Shown: positions 51,670-62,196 of the stretch, in pieces
Numbering within the stretch: position 1 is the first letter of the stretch
Layout: every line of letters begins with the position of its first letter
From: Phenylobacterium aquaticum
Lineage (GTDB): Bacteria; Pseudomonadota; Alphaproteobacteria; Caulobacterales; Caulobacteraceae
Length of the DNA: 64,000 nt
Assembly: GCF_022695515.1 (NCBI RefSeq)
Contig: NZ_JALDPT010000002.1
Coordinates: forward strand, 182,855 to 246,854
Direction: 5' to 3'
Notes under the pieces: model-generated
Seen by the model: only the letters and a program-made list of their open reading frames with translations
What the model was told of the DNA's origin: nothing
Database searches by the model: none
Position numbers and translations under genes: made by a program

Positions 51670-52485
51670 ATGTCCGCTCATCACGCACTCTTGCCCGGCC
51701 GCGCCCTCATCGCCCTCTCCGGAGAGGACTGGCGAAGCTTCCTCCAGGGCCTGATCACCCAGGACGTCGAGACCCTGGCCCCCGGCGAGGCGCGGTTCGC
51801 CGCCCTGCTGACCCCCCAGGGCAAGCTGATGTACGACCTGTTCATGGTCGGCCGCCCGGACGGCGCCTGGCTGGAGGTCGAGGCTGATCGCCGCGAGGCC
51901 CTGATCCAGCGCCTGGCCATGTACCGCCTGCGCGCCAAGGTGCAGATCGCCGCCGACGACGCGCCGGTGTCGGCCCTGTGGGGTGGCGAGGCCCCGTCCG
52001 ACGGCGGCTGGGTCGCCGACCCCCGCCTGCCGGCGCTCGGACACCGGGGCTATGGCGCCGCCGCGCCCGTGACCGCCGAGGAGGCGGACTATGACGCCCA
52101 CCGCCTGGACCTGGGCGTTCCCGGCCCGGCCGACTGGGGCTTCGAGGAGACCTATCCGATCGAGGCCAATTTCGACCTCTTGGGCGGGATCGACTTCAAG
52201 AAAGGCTGCTTCATCGGCCAGGAGACCACCTCGCGCATGAAGCGACGCGGCCAGATCAAGACCCGCATGCTGCCGATCTCCTTCGAGGGCGAGGGCCCGG
52301 CCCCCGGCGCCGAGATCCTGGCCGGAACCCTGCGGGCCGGCGAGGTTCTGTCCGGACGCGACGGACGCGCCATGGCCTCCCTGCGCCTCGACCGGATCGC
52401 CGGCGATCTCACCGCCGACGGTTGGGAGGTGCGGGTCGAGCGTCCGGACTGGATGGCCCAGGCCCTGGCGCCATCGCAGGACTGA
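51670..52485 (+). CDS. YgfZ/GcvT-domain folate-binding protein
   Basis: 271 residues. The YgfZ signature is KKGCFIGQETTSRMKRRG. The N-terminal ALSGEDWRSFLQGLITQDVE is the GcvT-like fold start. YgfZ proteins use folate to maintain certain Fe-S enzymes such as MiaB. Cytoplasmic. Divergent from the GT9 gene with a 61-base gap. Confidence 0.94.
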   Translation: MSAHHALLPGRALIALSGEDWRSFLQGLITQDVETLAPGEARFAALLTPQGKLMYDLFMVGRPDGAWLEVEADRREALIQRLAMYRLRAKVQIAADDAPVSALWGGEAPSDGGWVADPRLPALGHRGYGAAAPVTAEEADYDAHRLDLGVPGPADWGFEETYPIEANFDLLGGIDFKKGCFIGQETTSRMKRRGQIKTRMLPISFEGEGPAPGAEILAGTLRAGEVLSGRDGRAMASLRLDRIAGDLTADGWEVRVERPDWMAQALAPSQD

Positions 52486-52600
52486 GGGCGGCGTCCCGAC
52501 GTCGAATTCGATGTCCGGACACGAGTTTGATTGAAGTTCGCCACCGCCTTGCCCAGAGAACAGGAGAGGCGATCCGCGCCTCGACGCCAGCAGGACTCCC

Positions 52601-53377
52601 ATGACGACCACGCCGCAGACCCCCGGCCCGAAGACCGCCGCCCAGGACGGATGGGCCGAGTTGCTCGAGATCGGCCGGACGGTGGCCTATGCGCTCGCCA
52701 TTGCGCTGGTGCTGCGGATCTTCCTGTTCCAGCCCTTCACGATCCCCTCGGCCTCGATGGAGCCGGCCCTGCTGACCGGCGACTATGTGATCGTGTCCAA
52801 GTACAGCTACGGCTACAGCCGCTGCTCCATCCCCTTCTGCCCGCCCCTGTTCAAGGGCCGCATCCTGGGCCCGGCGCCCAAGCGCGGCGACATCGTCGTG
52901 TTCCAGCTGCCCCGCGACCTCAACATCACCTATGTGAAGCGCCTGATCGGCCTGCCCGGCGACCGGATCCAGGTCCGCGGCGGGGTGGTCTATGTGAACG
53001 GCAAGATGATCCCGCGGACCCCGCTGGGCCCGACCGAGGATCCCGACACCCCCGGCCTGCAGGTCATGCAGTACGCCGAGCCCAAGCCGGACGGCCACAG
53101 CTACATCACCTTCGACCGCTCGCCCGATCATGAGGGCGACGACACCGACGTCTATGTCGTGCCCCAGGGCCACTATTTCATGATGGGCGACAACCGCGAC
53201 AACTCGCTGGACAGCCGCTGGCCCCAGGAGATCGGCGTGGGCTTTGTCCCGGCCGAGAACTTCGTCGGCCGCGCCGAGCTGGTGCTGGTCTCATGGCATC
53301 CGGGCGCGTCGCTGTTCCTGCCCTGGACCTGGTTCACCAAGCTGAACGTGCACCGGCTGTTCCACCCGCTGCACTAG
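52601..53377 (+). CDS. lepB: Signal peptidase I
   Basis: 258 residues. One N-terminal membrane anchor (about residues 26-46) is followed by the catalytic Ser52 in IPSASMEPALLTGDYVIVSK and Lys113 in YVKRLIGLPGDRIQ. The C-terminal box GDNRDNSLDSRWPQEIGVG is complete. Removes signal peptides on the periplasmic side of the inner membrane. It has its own 115-base leader after the YgfZ-like gene. A REP-like region follows. Confidence 0.97.
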   Translation: MTTTPQTPGPKTAAQDGWAELLEIGRTVAYALAIALVLRIFLFQPFTIPSASMEPALLTGDYVIVSKYSYGYSRCSIPFCPPLFKGRILGPAPKRGDIVVFQLPRDLNITYVKRLIGLPGDRIQVRGGVVYVNGKMIPRTPLGPTEDPDTPGLQVMQYAEPKPDGHSYITFDRSPDHEGDDTDVYVVPQGHYFMMGDNRDNSLDSRWPQEIGVGFVPAENFVGRAELVLVSWHPGASLFLPWTWFTKLNVHRLFHPLH

Positions 53378-53411
53378 GGGTGAAGGGGAGGCCGATGTCC
53401 CCCACCGGCAT

Positions 53412-53570
53412 CCTTCTCCCCTTGAGGGAGAAGGATGCCTGGCGGAGCCAGGTCGGATGAGGGGTCGATAGGCCTCGCCACCGCCATGCGCCGACCCCAG
53501 TTGAGCGTTCTGAGAAACCCCTCATCCGGGGGCCTTCCAGACCGCCACCTTCTCCCGCAAGGGGAGAAGG
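53412..53570. repeat. REP-like element, second family, inverted pair at a convergent junction
   Basis: The left hairpin CCTTCTCCC-CTTGA-GGGAGAAGG (53412-53434) and the right hairpin CCTTCTCCC-GCAA-GGGGAGAAGG (53548-53570) are each accompanied, on their inner side, by GGATGAGGGG or its complement. The two halves therefore face each other with about 60 bases of unique sequence between. It differs from the element at 31.5 kb. It lies between lepB and the convergent EF-hand gene. Confidence 0.78.
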
Positions 53571-53638
53571 ACGCTTTGGTAGCAACCCTACACGCTGGGA
53601 TCATTCCGCCTCGATGGCGGTGGCGCGGCTCAACCCAC

Positions 53639-53989
53639 TCAGTTGGCGCGGCGGAATTCCTGATAGGTGACGACGCCGTTGTGATCGGCGTCCAGCCGCT
53701 CGAAGGCCCGGCGGCTCTGGGCCTCGTGCGGGGCGCGGGCGAGCGAGGGCACGGCCACCGCGCCGACCGCCAGCGCGACCAGGGTCCCGGCGATCAGCCG
53801 CATGCGGCGCCGTGCGGTCTGGGCGGCGTCAATCGCCTCGCCCGACAGGCGGGTCTCGATCAGATCGCGCAGCACCTCGCTGGCCGAACGCCCCTCGTCC
53901 CGACAGCGGGCCATGAAGGCCTGCTTGGTCGGATAAGGGATGCGGATCTCCAGGGATTCGCTTTTCTTCGGAGGGCGAAGGTCGCTCAT
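53639..53989 (-). CDS. RHH-TM-EF-hand protein, unknown function
   Basis: 116 residues in three parts. Residues 12-48 (LEIRIPYPTKQAFMARCRDE, ASEVLRDLIETRLSG) resemble a ribbon-helix-helix DNA-binding domain. Residues 64-83 form one membrane segment (RLIAGTLVALAVGAVAVPSL). Residues 100-111 are a canonical calcium-binding EF loop, D-A-D-H-N-G-V-V-T-Y-Q-E. The EF-hand would lie on the periplasmic side. This suggests a calcium-sensing membrane-bound regulator, an inference from architecture alone. Confidence 0.78.
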   Translation of the reverse strand: MSDLRPPKKSESLEIRIPYPTKQAFMARCRDEGRSASEVLRDLIETRLSGEAIDAAQTARRRMRLIAGTLVALAVGAVAVPSLARAPHEAQSRRAFERLDADHNGVVTYQEFRRAN

Positions 53990-54046
53990 GGGGCCAATTC
54001 TAGCGCCAAATCCGTTGCAGGTCAGTGAAATCCTGTCCGGACACCG

Positions 54047-54925
54047 CTAGCCCCCCGCTCCGAAGAACCCCCGTAAGGCCGCCAGTGTCTCGGCCGGCTT
54101 CTCCTCGGGAATGAAGTGGCCGCAGTCGATGGCCTGGCCCGTGACGTCGTCGGCCCACTCGCGCCACAGGCCCAGCACATCGTACCAGGCGCCCAGAGCC
54201 CCCTTGCCGCCCCAGAGGATCTGCACCGGGCAGGCGATCTTCCTCTGGCCGCGGTCGGCCTCGTCGACGGCGACGTCATAGCTCGCCCCGGCGCGGTAGT
54301 CCTCGCACATGGCGTGGATCACCGCAGGGTCACGGGCGGCCTTGCGATAATCCTCGAAGGCGTCCGGCGCGAAGGGCGGGACAGCCCCGCGCATCATGCC
54401 CTCGAACAGGAACTTGTCCGGGTCATGGGCGATCAGGCTCTCCGGGAACGGCGCCGGCTGGGCCAGGAACGACCAGTGCCAATAGCCCAGCGCAAAGGCC
54501 TTGTTGGCCCGCTTCCAGACATCGGCCGTCGGAATGATGTCGAGGATCGACAGCTTGATCAGGGCGTCGGGATGATCCAGCCCCAGGCGATAGGCCACCC
54601 GGCCGCCCCGGTCATGGCCGGCCAGATTGAACCGCTCATGGCCGAAATGGCGCATCAGGGCGATGGCGTCGCGGGCCATGGCGCGCTTGGAATAGGTCTC
54701 GTGGTCCTTCACCGCCGCGGGCTTGGTGCTCTCGCCATAGCCGCGCAGGTCCGGCGCGATGACCGTGAAGTCGCGGGCCAGATCGTCGGCGATCTTGCCC
54801 CACATCATGTGGGTCTCGGGATAGCCGTGCAGCAGGAGCAGCGGCGGGCCGGAGCCGCCATGGCGCACCCGCAGGATCGCCTCGCCCACATCGACGCGGC
54901 TCAGTTCGAAGCGCTCGAACCCCAT
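54047..54925 (-). CDS. Alpha/beta hydrolase, fluoroacetate dehalogenase-like
   Basis: 292 residues from ATG 54925 (MGFERFELSRVDVGEAILRV). HGYPETHMMWGKIADDLARD is the oxyanion region. The nucleophile Asp lies in AGHDRGGRVAYRLGLDHPDA, and GYWHWSFLAQPAPFPESLIA matches the His-Trp segment that binds halide in fluoroacetate dehalogenases. The catalytic His is in IDCGHFIPEEKP. Related haloalkane and epoxide hydrolases share the fold, so the substrate is likely but not certain. Divergent from tag. Confidence 0.85.
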   Translation of the reverse strand: MGFERFELSRVDVGEAILRVRHGGSGPPLLLLHGYPETHMMWGKIADDLARDFTVIAPDLRGYGESTKPAAVKDHETYSKRAMARDAIALMRHFGHERFNLAGHDRGGRVAYRLGLDHPDALIKLSILDIIPTADVWKRANKAFALGYWHWSFLAQPAPFPESLIAHDPDKFLFEGMMRGAVPPFAPDAFEDYRKAARDPAVIHAMCEDYRAGASYDVAVDEADRGQRKIACPVQILWGGKGALGAWYDVLGLWREWADDVTGQAIDCGHFIPEEKPAETLAALRGFFGAGG

Positions 54926-54977
54926 TTGTTCCCTCTCCCGCTTGCCCGCGCCGGCCCATCCGCGTGAAATGGACCCC

Positions 54978-55568
54978 ATGACTTCAGATCCGATTCGATG
55001 CGGCTGGCGCGGCATGCAGGGTGACGCCCTGTATGAGGCCTATCACGACACGGAATGGGGCGTGCCGGAATACGATTCCCGCGCGCTCTGGGAGAAGCTG
55101 GTGCTCGACGGATTCCAGGCGGGCCTCGCCTGGATCACCATCCTGCGCAAGCGCGACGCCTTCCGCGCCGCCTTCGCCGACTTCGATCCGGAGAAGGTCG
55201 CCCGCTTCGGGGAGGCCGACCGCGCCCGGCTGATGGCCGACGCCGGCATCGTCCGCTCCAACGCCAAGATCGACGCGGCCATCGCCAGCGCCCGGCTCTA
55301 TCTGGACATGCGCGACAAGGGCGAGGACTTCAGCCAGTTCCTGTGGTCCTACACCAACGGCCGCACCATCCAGAACCGCTGGACCGAGATCTCCCAGGTG
55401 CCGGCCAAGACCAATGTCGCCGAGGCCATGTCCAAGGGGCTGAAGGACAAGGGCTTCAAGTTCGTGGGCCCGGTGATCGTCTACGCCTTCATGCAGGCCA
55501 CCGGCTTCGTGAACGACCACCTGGTCTCCTGCCACTGCCATGAGCGCGTCCGGCGGATGAGCGCCTGA
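54978..55568 (+). CDS. tag: DNA-3-methyladenine glycosylase I
   Basis: 196 residues from ATG 54978 ([20 protein letters not shown]). Removes 3-methyladenine from DNA in base excision repair. Family marks are [40 protein letters not shown] and the zinc ligands including the C-terminal CHCHERV. ATG 54969 is an alternative. The stop overlaps the rnhB start (TGATG). Confidence 0.95.
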   Translation: MTSDPIRCGWRGMQGDALYEAYHDTEWGVPEYDSRALWEKLVLDGFQAGLAWITILRKRDAFRAAFADFDPEKVARFGEADRARLMADAGIVRSNAKIDAAIASARLYLDMRDKGEDFSQFLWSYTNGRTIQNRWTEISQVPAKTNVAEAMSKGLKDKGFKFVGPVIVYAFMQATGFVNDHLVSCHCHERVRRMSA

Positions 55569-56182
55569 TGCCGGATTTCTCCCTCGAACTCCTGTCGCCT
55601 TCGCCGGTCTGCGGCGTGGACGAGGCGGGCCGGGGGCCCTGGGCCGGACCGGTGTCCGCCGCCGCGGTGATCCTGGATCCGCGGCGCATTCCCGCCGGCC
55701 TGGACGATTCCAAGAAGCTCTCCGCCAAGGCCCGCGACGCCCTGGAGATCGAGATCAAGCAGGTCGCCGTCGCCTGGTGCGTGGCCATGGCCAGCGTCGA
55801 GGAAATCGAAGAGCTCAACATCCTGCACGCCACCGGCCTGGCCATGCGCCGCGCGATCGAGGGGCTGTCGGTGGCGCCGGTCCACGCCCTGGTGGACGGC
55901 AATTACAAGTTCAAGCTGCCCTGCCCGATCCGCACCGTGGTCAAGGGCGACTCCATCTCGGCCTCCATCGCCGCGGCCTCCATCCTCGCCAAGACCGCCC
56001 GCGACCGGGTGATGGTCGACGCCGACGCCCTCTATCCCGGCTACGGCTTCGCCGCCCACAAGGGCTATCACGCCCCGATCCATGTGGAGGCCCTGCGCCG
56101 GATGGGCCCCTGCCCGATCCACCGGCCGAGCTGGGCGCCGGTCCGCGCCGTCCTGGCCGGCGAGACCATGGAAATTGATTAG
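55568..56182 (+). CDS. rnhB: Ribonuclease HII
   Basis: 204 residues. Cleaves the RNA strand of RNA-DNA hybrids and single ribonucleotides in DNA. The acidic site begins [20 protein letters not shown], then [12 protein letters not shown], and [20 protein letters not shown] holds the third acidic residue; [12 protein letters not shown] is typical. Coupled to tag by overlap, two DNA-repair genes together. In C. crescentus a related gene lies near ccrM (recalled), as here. Confidence 0.96.
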   Translation: MPDFSLELLSPSPVCGVDEAGRGPWAGPVSAAAVILDPRRIPAGLDDSKKLSAKARDALEIEIKQVAVAWCVAMASVEEIEELNILHATGLAMRRAIEGLSVAPVHALVDGNYKFKLPCPIRTVVKGDSISASIAAASILAKTARDRVMVDADALYPGYGFAAHKGYHAPIHVEALRRMGPCPIHRPSWAPVRAVLAGETMEID

Positions 56183-56229
56183 CTGAATCAAGATTGACCG
56201 GGCCGGGACGCCAGCGCGTTGCTGCGCCC

Positions 56230-57290
56230 ATGACCGCCAATCCCGACCTCGTCCGCAATCTGCACCTCCAGGCCAAGGCCTGCGACAAGCTGGGCTCGCC
56301 TTTCAACGCCGGTCTCCTGACCCTGGCGGCCGAGGATCTGGACGCCGGCGGCCCGACCGCCGACCTCCTGGCGCCCTGGGCCACGGCCAGCCTGAAGACC
56401 GCCTTTGACGACGCCACCGCCCTGCGTCTGGTCGGGGGCTTGCATGACCTGGTGCTCAGCGGCGACGCCGCCGACCTCGCCGGCCTCTATCCCGCCCCCG
56501 GCCGCGCCGCCGATCCGGCCCTGGCCTGGCCCGCGGCCCGCGCGGCCATGATCACGCACCGCGACCGGCTGATCGACTTCCTCGACCACGAGCCCCAGAC
56601 CAATGAGGTGCGCCGCTCGGTCTGCCTGGCGCCCGGCTTTCTCACCCTCGCCGCCGAGACCGGTCTGCCGATCCGCGCCTTCGAGATCGCCGCCAGCGCC
56701 GGGCTGAACCTCAACTGGGACCGATATCACTACCAGTTCGGCGCCGCGTCCTGGGGCGATCCGGATGCCGCCGTGCGGCTGGACACCGAATGGACCGGGC
56801 CGGCGCCGCCGGTCGGGGCCAGGATCGAGGTGACCGAACGCGCCGCCTGCGACCGCCGCCCGGTGGACCTGACCGATCCAAGCCTGCGCCGCCGGCTGCT
56901 CGCCTATGTCTGGCCCGACCAGTTCGAGCGCCTGGCCCGCATCCGCGCCGCCATCGACCTGGCCCTGGCCCTCGAGGTCAAGGTCGAGGCCGCCGACGCC
57001 GTCGCCTGGACCGCCGCCCACGCTGCGCCCAAGGCCGGGGCCGTGACCTGCCTCTATCATTCGGTGTTCTGGCAATACATGCCGGCCGCCAGCCAGGCGC
57101 GCTCAGCCAGACCATCGCCGACCTCGGCGCCCGGGCGACGACGGCCGCCCCCTTCGCCTGGCTGCGCATGGAGCCGGACCCGGGGAACATGGCCCAGATG
57201 CAGGTCCGCCTGACGCTTTGGCCCACAGGCCAGGAGCGGATCCTGGCCGAGGTTCACCCGCACGGGGCTTTCGTGAACTGGACCGGTTAA
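56230..57290 (+). CDS. DUF2332 family protein, interrupted by one missing base
   Basis: Starts at ATG 56230 (MTANPDLVRNLHLQAKACDK). DUF2332 marks are PQTNEVRRSVCLAPGFL and FEIAASAGLNLNWDRYHYQF. The frame breaks in GCGCGC at 57097-57102. The other frame continues ALSQTIADLGARATTAAPFA, then AEVHPHGAFVNWTG, the conserved end. Restored length is about 353 residues. Function of the family is unknown. The stop TAA overlaps the upstream edge of the ccrM promoter region. Confidence 0.83.
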
Positions 57291-58448
<1,158 letters not shown>

Positions 58449-58455
58449 TCGCCCC

Positions 58456-58818
58456 CTAGCGCGAGCCCAGCACGAACTCGTTGCCGTCGGGATCCTTGAA
58501 GATCGCGAAGGTTCCCCACGGCTGCTTTCCCGGCGGTCCGAGGAATTCGACGCCGCGGGCCGACAGCTGACGCCAGGTCGCTTCGACGTCGTCGCAGGCG
58601 AGCGAGCCGTTGAAGCGCCCGCCGATCCGGTCCTCGTGACCCGGCTGGGTGAACAGCACCAGGCCGGTCTGGCTGTTGTGGATGGCGAGCTCGATCCAGC
58701 GCTGGTTTCCCATCGGCTGGTCCGTGATCACCCGAAAGCCGATCTTCTCGGTCCAGAAGGCCAGGGCCTTGTCCTGGTCGCGGGACGGGACGGTGGCGAA
58801 TTTCAGATGGGTGATCAT
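58456..58818 (-). CDS. VOC (glyoxalase/bleomycin-resistance) family protein
   Basis: 120 residues from ATG 58818 (MITHLKFATVPSRDQDKALA). The two beta-alpha-beta-beta-beta halves are visible, with FWTEKIGFRVITDQPM and a C-terminal FKDPDGNEFVLGSR. Metal and substrate are unknown. It lies convergent with ccrM (7 bases between stops) and divergent from an HTH gene. Confidence 0.92.
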   Translation of the reverse strand: MITHLKFATVPSRDQDKALAFWTEKIGFRVITDQPMGNQRWIELAIHNSQTGLVLFTQPGHEDRIGGRFNGSLACDDVEATWRQLSARGVEFLGPPGKQPWGTFAIFKDPDGNEFVLGSR

Positions 58819-58901
58819 GCGGCCTCCGGGACTAGATCGCGTCTTTGCAGCCCGAGATGCGGCGCGAGACAATGGGTCCATCAAATACTATAGCAACGAT
58901 C

Positions 58902-59216
58902 ATGACCCAGACCGTGCGGCTTGATCGCTATATCCTTGAGGTCCTGATGCGCGACCTGGTCGGTCACGACCACGCGCCCTCGGCCTATCTGCTCTACCTC
59001 TGGCTCTGGGACCGCACGGAGGGCGGGACCCGGCGCCACGCCGCCAGCCTGTCGACCCTCGCCGCCGACACCGGTCTCTCCAAGTCCTCGATCCAGAACG
59101 CTGTCCGGCATCTGGCCGCCCGCCGCCAGTTGATTGCCGTGACCCGCGAAGGGCCGACGACGCCGCCGATCTATGAAGTCCTGACACCCTGGCGACGCAC
59201 GTCGGCGGCAAGCTGA
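58902..59216 (+). CDS. Small helix-turn-helix DNA-binding protein
   Basis: 104 residues from ATG 58902 (MTQTVRLDRYILEVLMRDLV). The middle has a winged-helix pattern, SLSTLAADTGLSKSSIQNAV, followed by RHLAARRQLIAVTREG. Single-domain regulators of this type often repress themselves. The upstream gap has CTATAGCAAC at about 58889, which resembles a Caulobacter -10. The target is unknown. Confidence 0.85.
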   Translation: MTQTVRLDRYILEVLMRDLVGHDHAPSAYLLYLWLWDRTEGGTRRHAASLSTLAADTGLSKSSIQNAVRHLAARRQLIAVTREGPTTPPIYEVLTPWRRTSAAS

Positions 59217-59287
59217 ACCCGCGCGCGACCGACCAATCGGTCGGTATTTGGCTGGCGGGGAGCCAAGGCTCCGCTTAGCTTGCTCAA

Positions 59288-60466
59288 ATGAACCCACGCA
59301 TCTACGTCCTGACCCTGGTCACCTTCGCCTTCGGGTCGGGCGCCTTCATCTTCGCCGGCATGCTGGAGACGCTCGCCCATGACCTGGGCGTCACCACCGC
59401 CGTGGCCGGCCAGCTGCAGACCGCCTTCGTCCTGACCTCGGCCCTGCTCGGCCCCGTCGCGGCCTGGCTGTTCGGCCAGGTGGACCGCAAGTTCATGGTC
59501 ATCGCCGGCCTGACCACTGGTCTCGTCCTGCATCTGGCCTGCGCCATGACGCCGAATTTCGGCATGCTGCTGGTCCTGCGCGCCCTGGCCGGTCTGGCCG
59601 GCGCCATGTCGGGCCCGGCCGCCAGCGTGGCGGCGGCCTCGCTCGCCGCGCCCGAACGCCGGGGCTCGGCCATCGCCATGGTCTCGGGCGGCATGACCCT
59701 CGCCTTCGTGGTCGGCATTCCCCTGGGCAGCCTGGTGGGCGCCATGTTCGGCTGGCGGGCGACCTTCCTGCTGGCGGCCGCCATGTCGGCCATTCCGCTG
59801 ATCGCCGTGATCTTCTTCCTGCCTCGCGTGCCCGCGCCGCCCAAGCGCCAGGGCGGCGGCCTGCAGAGCCTGAACCTGGCGACGGTCTGGCCCTTCTATC
59901 TGACCACCTTCCTGACCTTCGCCGCCAATATGACGCTGAACCTCTACATCGCCCCGATCGTGCGGGTGGGGGCGGGCGTCACTGGCGCCGGCGTCGGCGC
60001 CTTCCAGGCCATGATCGGGTTCGGCTCGATCGCCGGTCTCACGCTTGGCGCCCGCGCCGCCGATCGGGACGCCGGACGCGGCTGGATCCTGCAGGGCTTC
60101 GCGATCCAGGCCACGGCCATGAGCGTCCACTTCGCCGCCACCCACCACGTCCTGCCGGCCGGATGGCCCAGCGCGGTGCTGGTGGCGACGGGCATCTTCC
60201 TGGCCGCCACGGCCCTGTTCTCGATCACCCCGGTGATCCAGGCCAAGCTGATCCAGGCGACCAGCGGCGCGCCGGTGGCGCTCGCCCTCAACGGCTCGGT
60301 GATCTCCATGGGCCAGGCCCTGGGTTCGGCGGTGGGCGGCGCGGCGCTGGCGACCTATGGCGTGCCGGCCATCCCCGGCGCGGCGCTCACCCTGTCGCTC
60401 ACGGCGCTCACCACCCTGGCCTTCCTGTTCCCGCGGCAGCCGGCCCCGGCCCACATCGCCGACTAG
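59288..60466 (+). CDS. MFS transporter, arabinose-efflux-like
   Basis: 392 residues with about twelve membrane segments. Helix 1 is YVLTLVTFAFGSGAFIFAGM. The cytoplasmic loop motif is seen as WLFGQVDRKFMVIAGL, and LAAPERRGSAIAMVSGGMTL is the motif typical of AraJ-like drug-H+ antiporters. The substrate is unknown. The stop overlaps the convergent mutY by 4 bases. Confidence 0.93.
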   Translation: MNPRIYVLTLVTFAFGSGAFIFAGMLETLAHDLGVTTAVAGQLQTAFVLTSALLGPVAAWLFGQVDRKFMVIAGLTTGLVLHLACAMTPNFGMLLVLRALAGLAGAMSGPAASVAAASLAAPERRGSAIAMVSGGMTLAFVVGIPLGSLVGAMFGWRATFLLAAAMSAIPLIAVIFFLPRVPAPPKRQGGGLQSLNLATVWPFYLTTFLTFAANMTLNLYIAPIVRVGAGVTGAGVGAFQAMIGFGSIAGLTLGARAADRDAGRGWILQGFAIQATAMSVHFAATHHVLPAGWPSAVLVATGIFLAATALFSITPVIQAKLIQATSGAPVALALNGSVISMGQALGSAVGGAALATYGVPAIPGAALTLSLTALTTLAFLFPRQPAPAHIAD

Positions 60467-61509
60467 ATCAGCTTGGTGAGGCCCGCCTTGGCGGCCTTGA
60501 GGAACACGCTGGGCAGGCCGTCGAGATCCCGCCGCGGCGACCAGATCACACCTGCCGCATCGCCCTCCGCCCTGAACACCCTGAGCGTCAGGGAGAAGTG
60601 GGTGAAGACATGCTCCACCTCGCCCAGGTCGCGCCAGTCGAGCGCAGCGGGCGCGGCGGCCCGCGCCTGGGCGTCCGACCAGGGGGCCGCGCGCCAGTCG
60701 CTGGTGGGCAGGGCCAGCATCCCGCCCAGGAGACCCTTGGGCGGCCGGCGCACCAGCCCCACCTCGTCGCCCCGGGTCAGCACATAGGCCACGCCGTGGC
60801 GGTGCGGTCGCTCGGCCTTCTTGGTCTTGCGCGGATAGGTCTCCGGCGCGCCGGTCGCCAGGCCGGCGCAGGCCTCGGCGATCGGGCAGCGATCGCACAG
60901 CGGCGACTTCGGCCGACAGATCGTCGCGCCCAGATCCATCAGGGCCTGGGCCCAGTCGCCGGGCCGGTCGTCGCGCACCAGGTTGAGCGCGTGGGCCTTC
61001 AGCTCCGGCTTGCCGTCCGGCAGGGGCGTCTCGACGGCGTAGAGCCGGGCCATCACCCGCTCGACATTGCCGTCCACCACATTGGCCGGCCGGTCAAAGG
61101 CGATCGCCGCCACCGCCGCCGCCGTATAGAGCCCAAGCCCCGGCAGGGCCCGCAGCCCCTCCTCCGTATCCGGGAACACGCCGCCATGATCCTTGGCCAC
61201 CGCGCGGGCGCAGGCCAGCAGGTTGCGGGCCCGGGCGTAATAGCCAAGCCCCGCCCAGGCGGCCATCACCTCGCCGTCGTCCTCCGCCGCCAGGTCGCAG
61301 ACTGTCGGCCAGCGGGCGGTGAACTTCAGGAAATAGGGCGTGGCGTGCGGCACGGTGGTCTGCTGCAGCATCACCTCCGACAGCCAGACCCGATAGGGAT
61401 CGGCCCGCACCCCGGCCTGGCCGTCCGCCGGCCCCACCCGCCAGGCCAGGTCGCGGGCCTGGGCGTCGTACCAGGCGAGCAAGCGCGCACGGAGGGTTGC
61501 GGGGGTCAT
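60463..61509 (-). CDS. mutY: A/G-specific adenine glycosylase
   Basis: 348 residues. Excises A mispaired with 8-oxoG. The helix-hairpin-helix and catalytic region reads LSEVMLQQTTVPHATPYFLK, then GLGYYARARNLLACARAV and VDGNVERVMARL. The 4Fe-4S ligands are ICRPKSPLCDRCPIAEAC (C-X6-C-X2-C-X5-C). The C-terminal Nudix-like domain follows. Divergent from the DUF721 gene with a 73-base gap, a conserved neighbourhood in this group. Confidence 0.96.
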   Translation of the reverse strand: MTPATLRARLLAWYDAQARDLAWRVGPADGQAGVRADPYRVWLSEVMLQQTTVPHATPYFLKFTARWPTVCDLAAEDDGEVMAAWAGLGYYARARNLLACARAVAKDHGGVFPDTEEGLRALPGLGLYTAAAVAAIAFDRPANVVDGNVERVMARLYAVETPLPDGKPELKAHALNLVRDDRPGDWAQALMDLGATICRPKSPLCDRCPIAEACAGLATGAPETYPRKTKKAERPHRHGVAYVLTRGDEVGLVRRPPKGLLGGMLALPTSDWRAAPWSDAQARAAAPAALDWRDLGEVEHVFTHFSLTLRVFRAEGDAAGVIWSPRRDLDGLPSVFLKAAKAGLTKLI

Positions 61510-61582
61510 GGATGTTGGCTAGCTCAAACCGCGCCGGTTGAGGAGAGGGTGAACCCCGCGGACTTCGACGCTATAAGAGGCC

Positions 61583-62134
61583 ATGCCCCCGCGCAGGCCC
61601 CTGCCCACCGCCGCCGAAGCCGCCGCCATACTGGCGCATAAGCGCACGCGGCCGCAGCGCCGCGCGGCGCCGCCGGCCGGCCGGGCGCTCAACAAGATGC
61701 TCAAGGCGCTCGACGAGAAGTTCGGCCAGGGGCCCGGCGCCCTGCAGGCCCGCTGGCGCGAGATCGTCGGCGAGGACATCGCGCGCCGCACCGAACCGGT
61801 GAAGCTCACCAAGCCCCGCGGCGGCGGGCCAGGGTCTCTGGAGATCCGGGTCGCCGGCGCCGGCGCGGCCCTCATCCAGCATCAGGCCACCGAGATCGTC
61901 TCCCGCGTGAACCTGTTCCTCGGCGAAGGCGCCGTGAACAAGCTCAGGATCGTCCAGGGTCCCTTGCGCAACCTGGTCCCCGACCCGCCCAAGCCGCGCC
62001 GCAAGGCCCCGCCGCTGGACGCCGCCCAGGAGGCGGCCCTGGTGGAAAGTCTGGCCCAGGCCCCCGACGGCCCTCTCAAGGCCGCATTGCTGAGCTTGGG
62101 AAGAGGCGTGCTGCGCGATCGTCGCAGCCGTTGA
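61583..62134 (+). CDS. DUF721 domain protein (DciA-like)
   Basis: 183 residues. A basic N-terminus precedes the DUF721 core: GPGALQARWREIVGEDIARR, TKPRGGGPGSLEIRVAGAGA and VSRVNLFLGEGAVNKLRIVQ. DciA proteins load the replicative helicase in many bacteria. The homology is to the fold only, so a helicase-loading role is inferred. It precedes the DsbA-like and smc genes, a common alphaproteobacterial order. Confidence 0.88.
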   Translation: MPPRRPLPTAAEAAAILAHKRTRPQRRAAPPAGRALNKMLKALDEKFGQGPGALQARWREIVGEDIARRTEPVKLTKPRGGGPGSLEIRVAGAGAALIQHQATEIVSRVNLFLGEGAVNKLRIVQGPLRNLVPDPPKPRRKAPPLDAAQEAALVESLAQAPDGPLKAALLSLGRGVLRDRRSR

Positions 62135-62196
62135 CAATGCAGACCCCGGCGGGGAATCGCGCTTTAATGTTTCGTTCAGACTTCGCAGAGGCTTCC

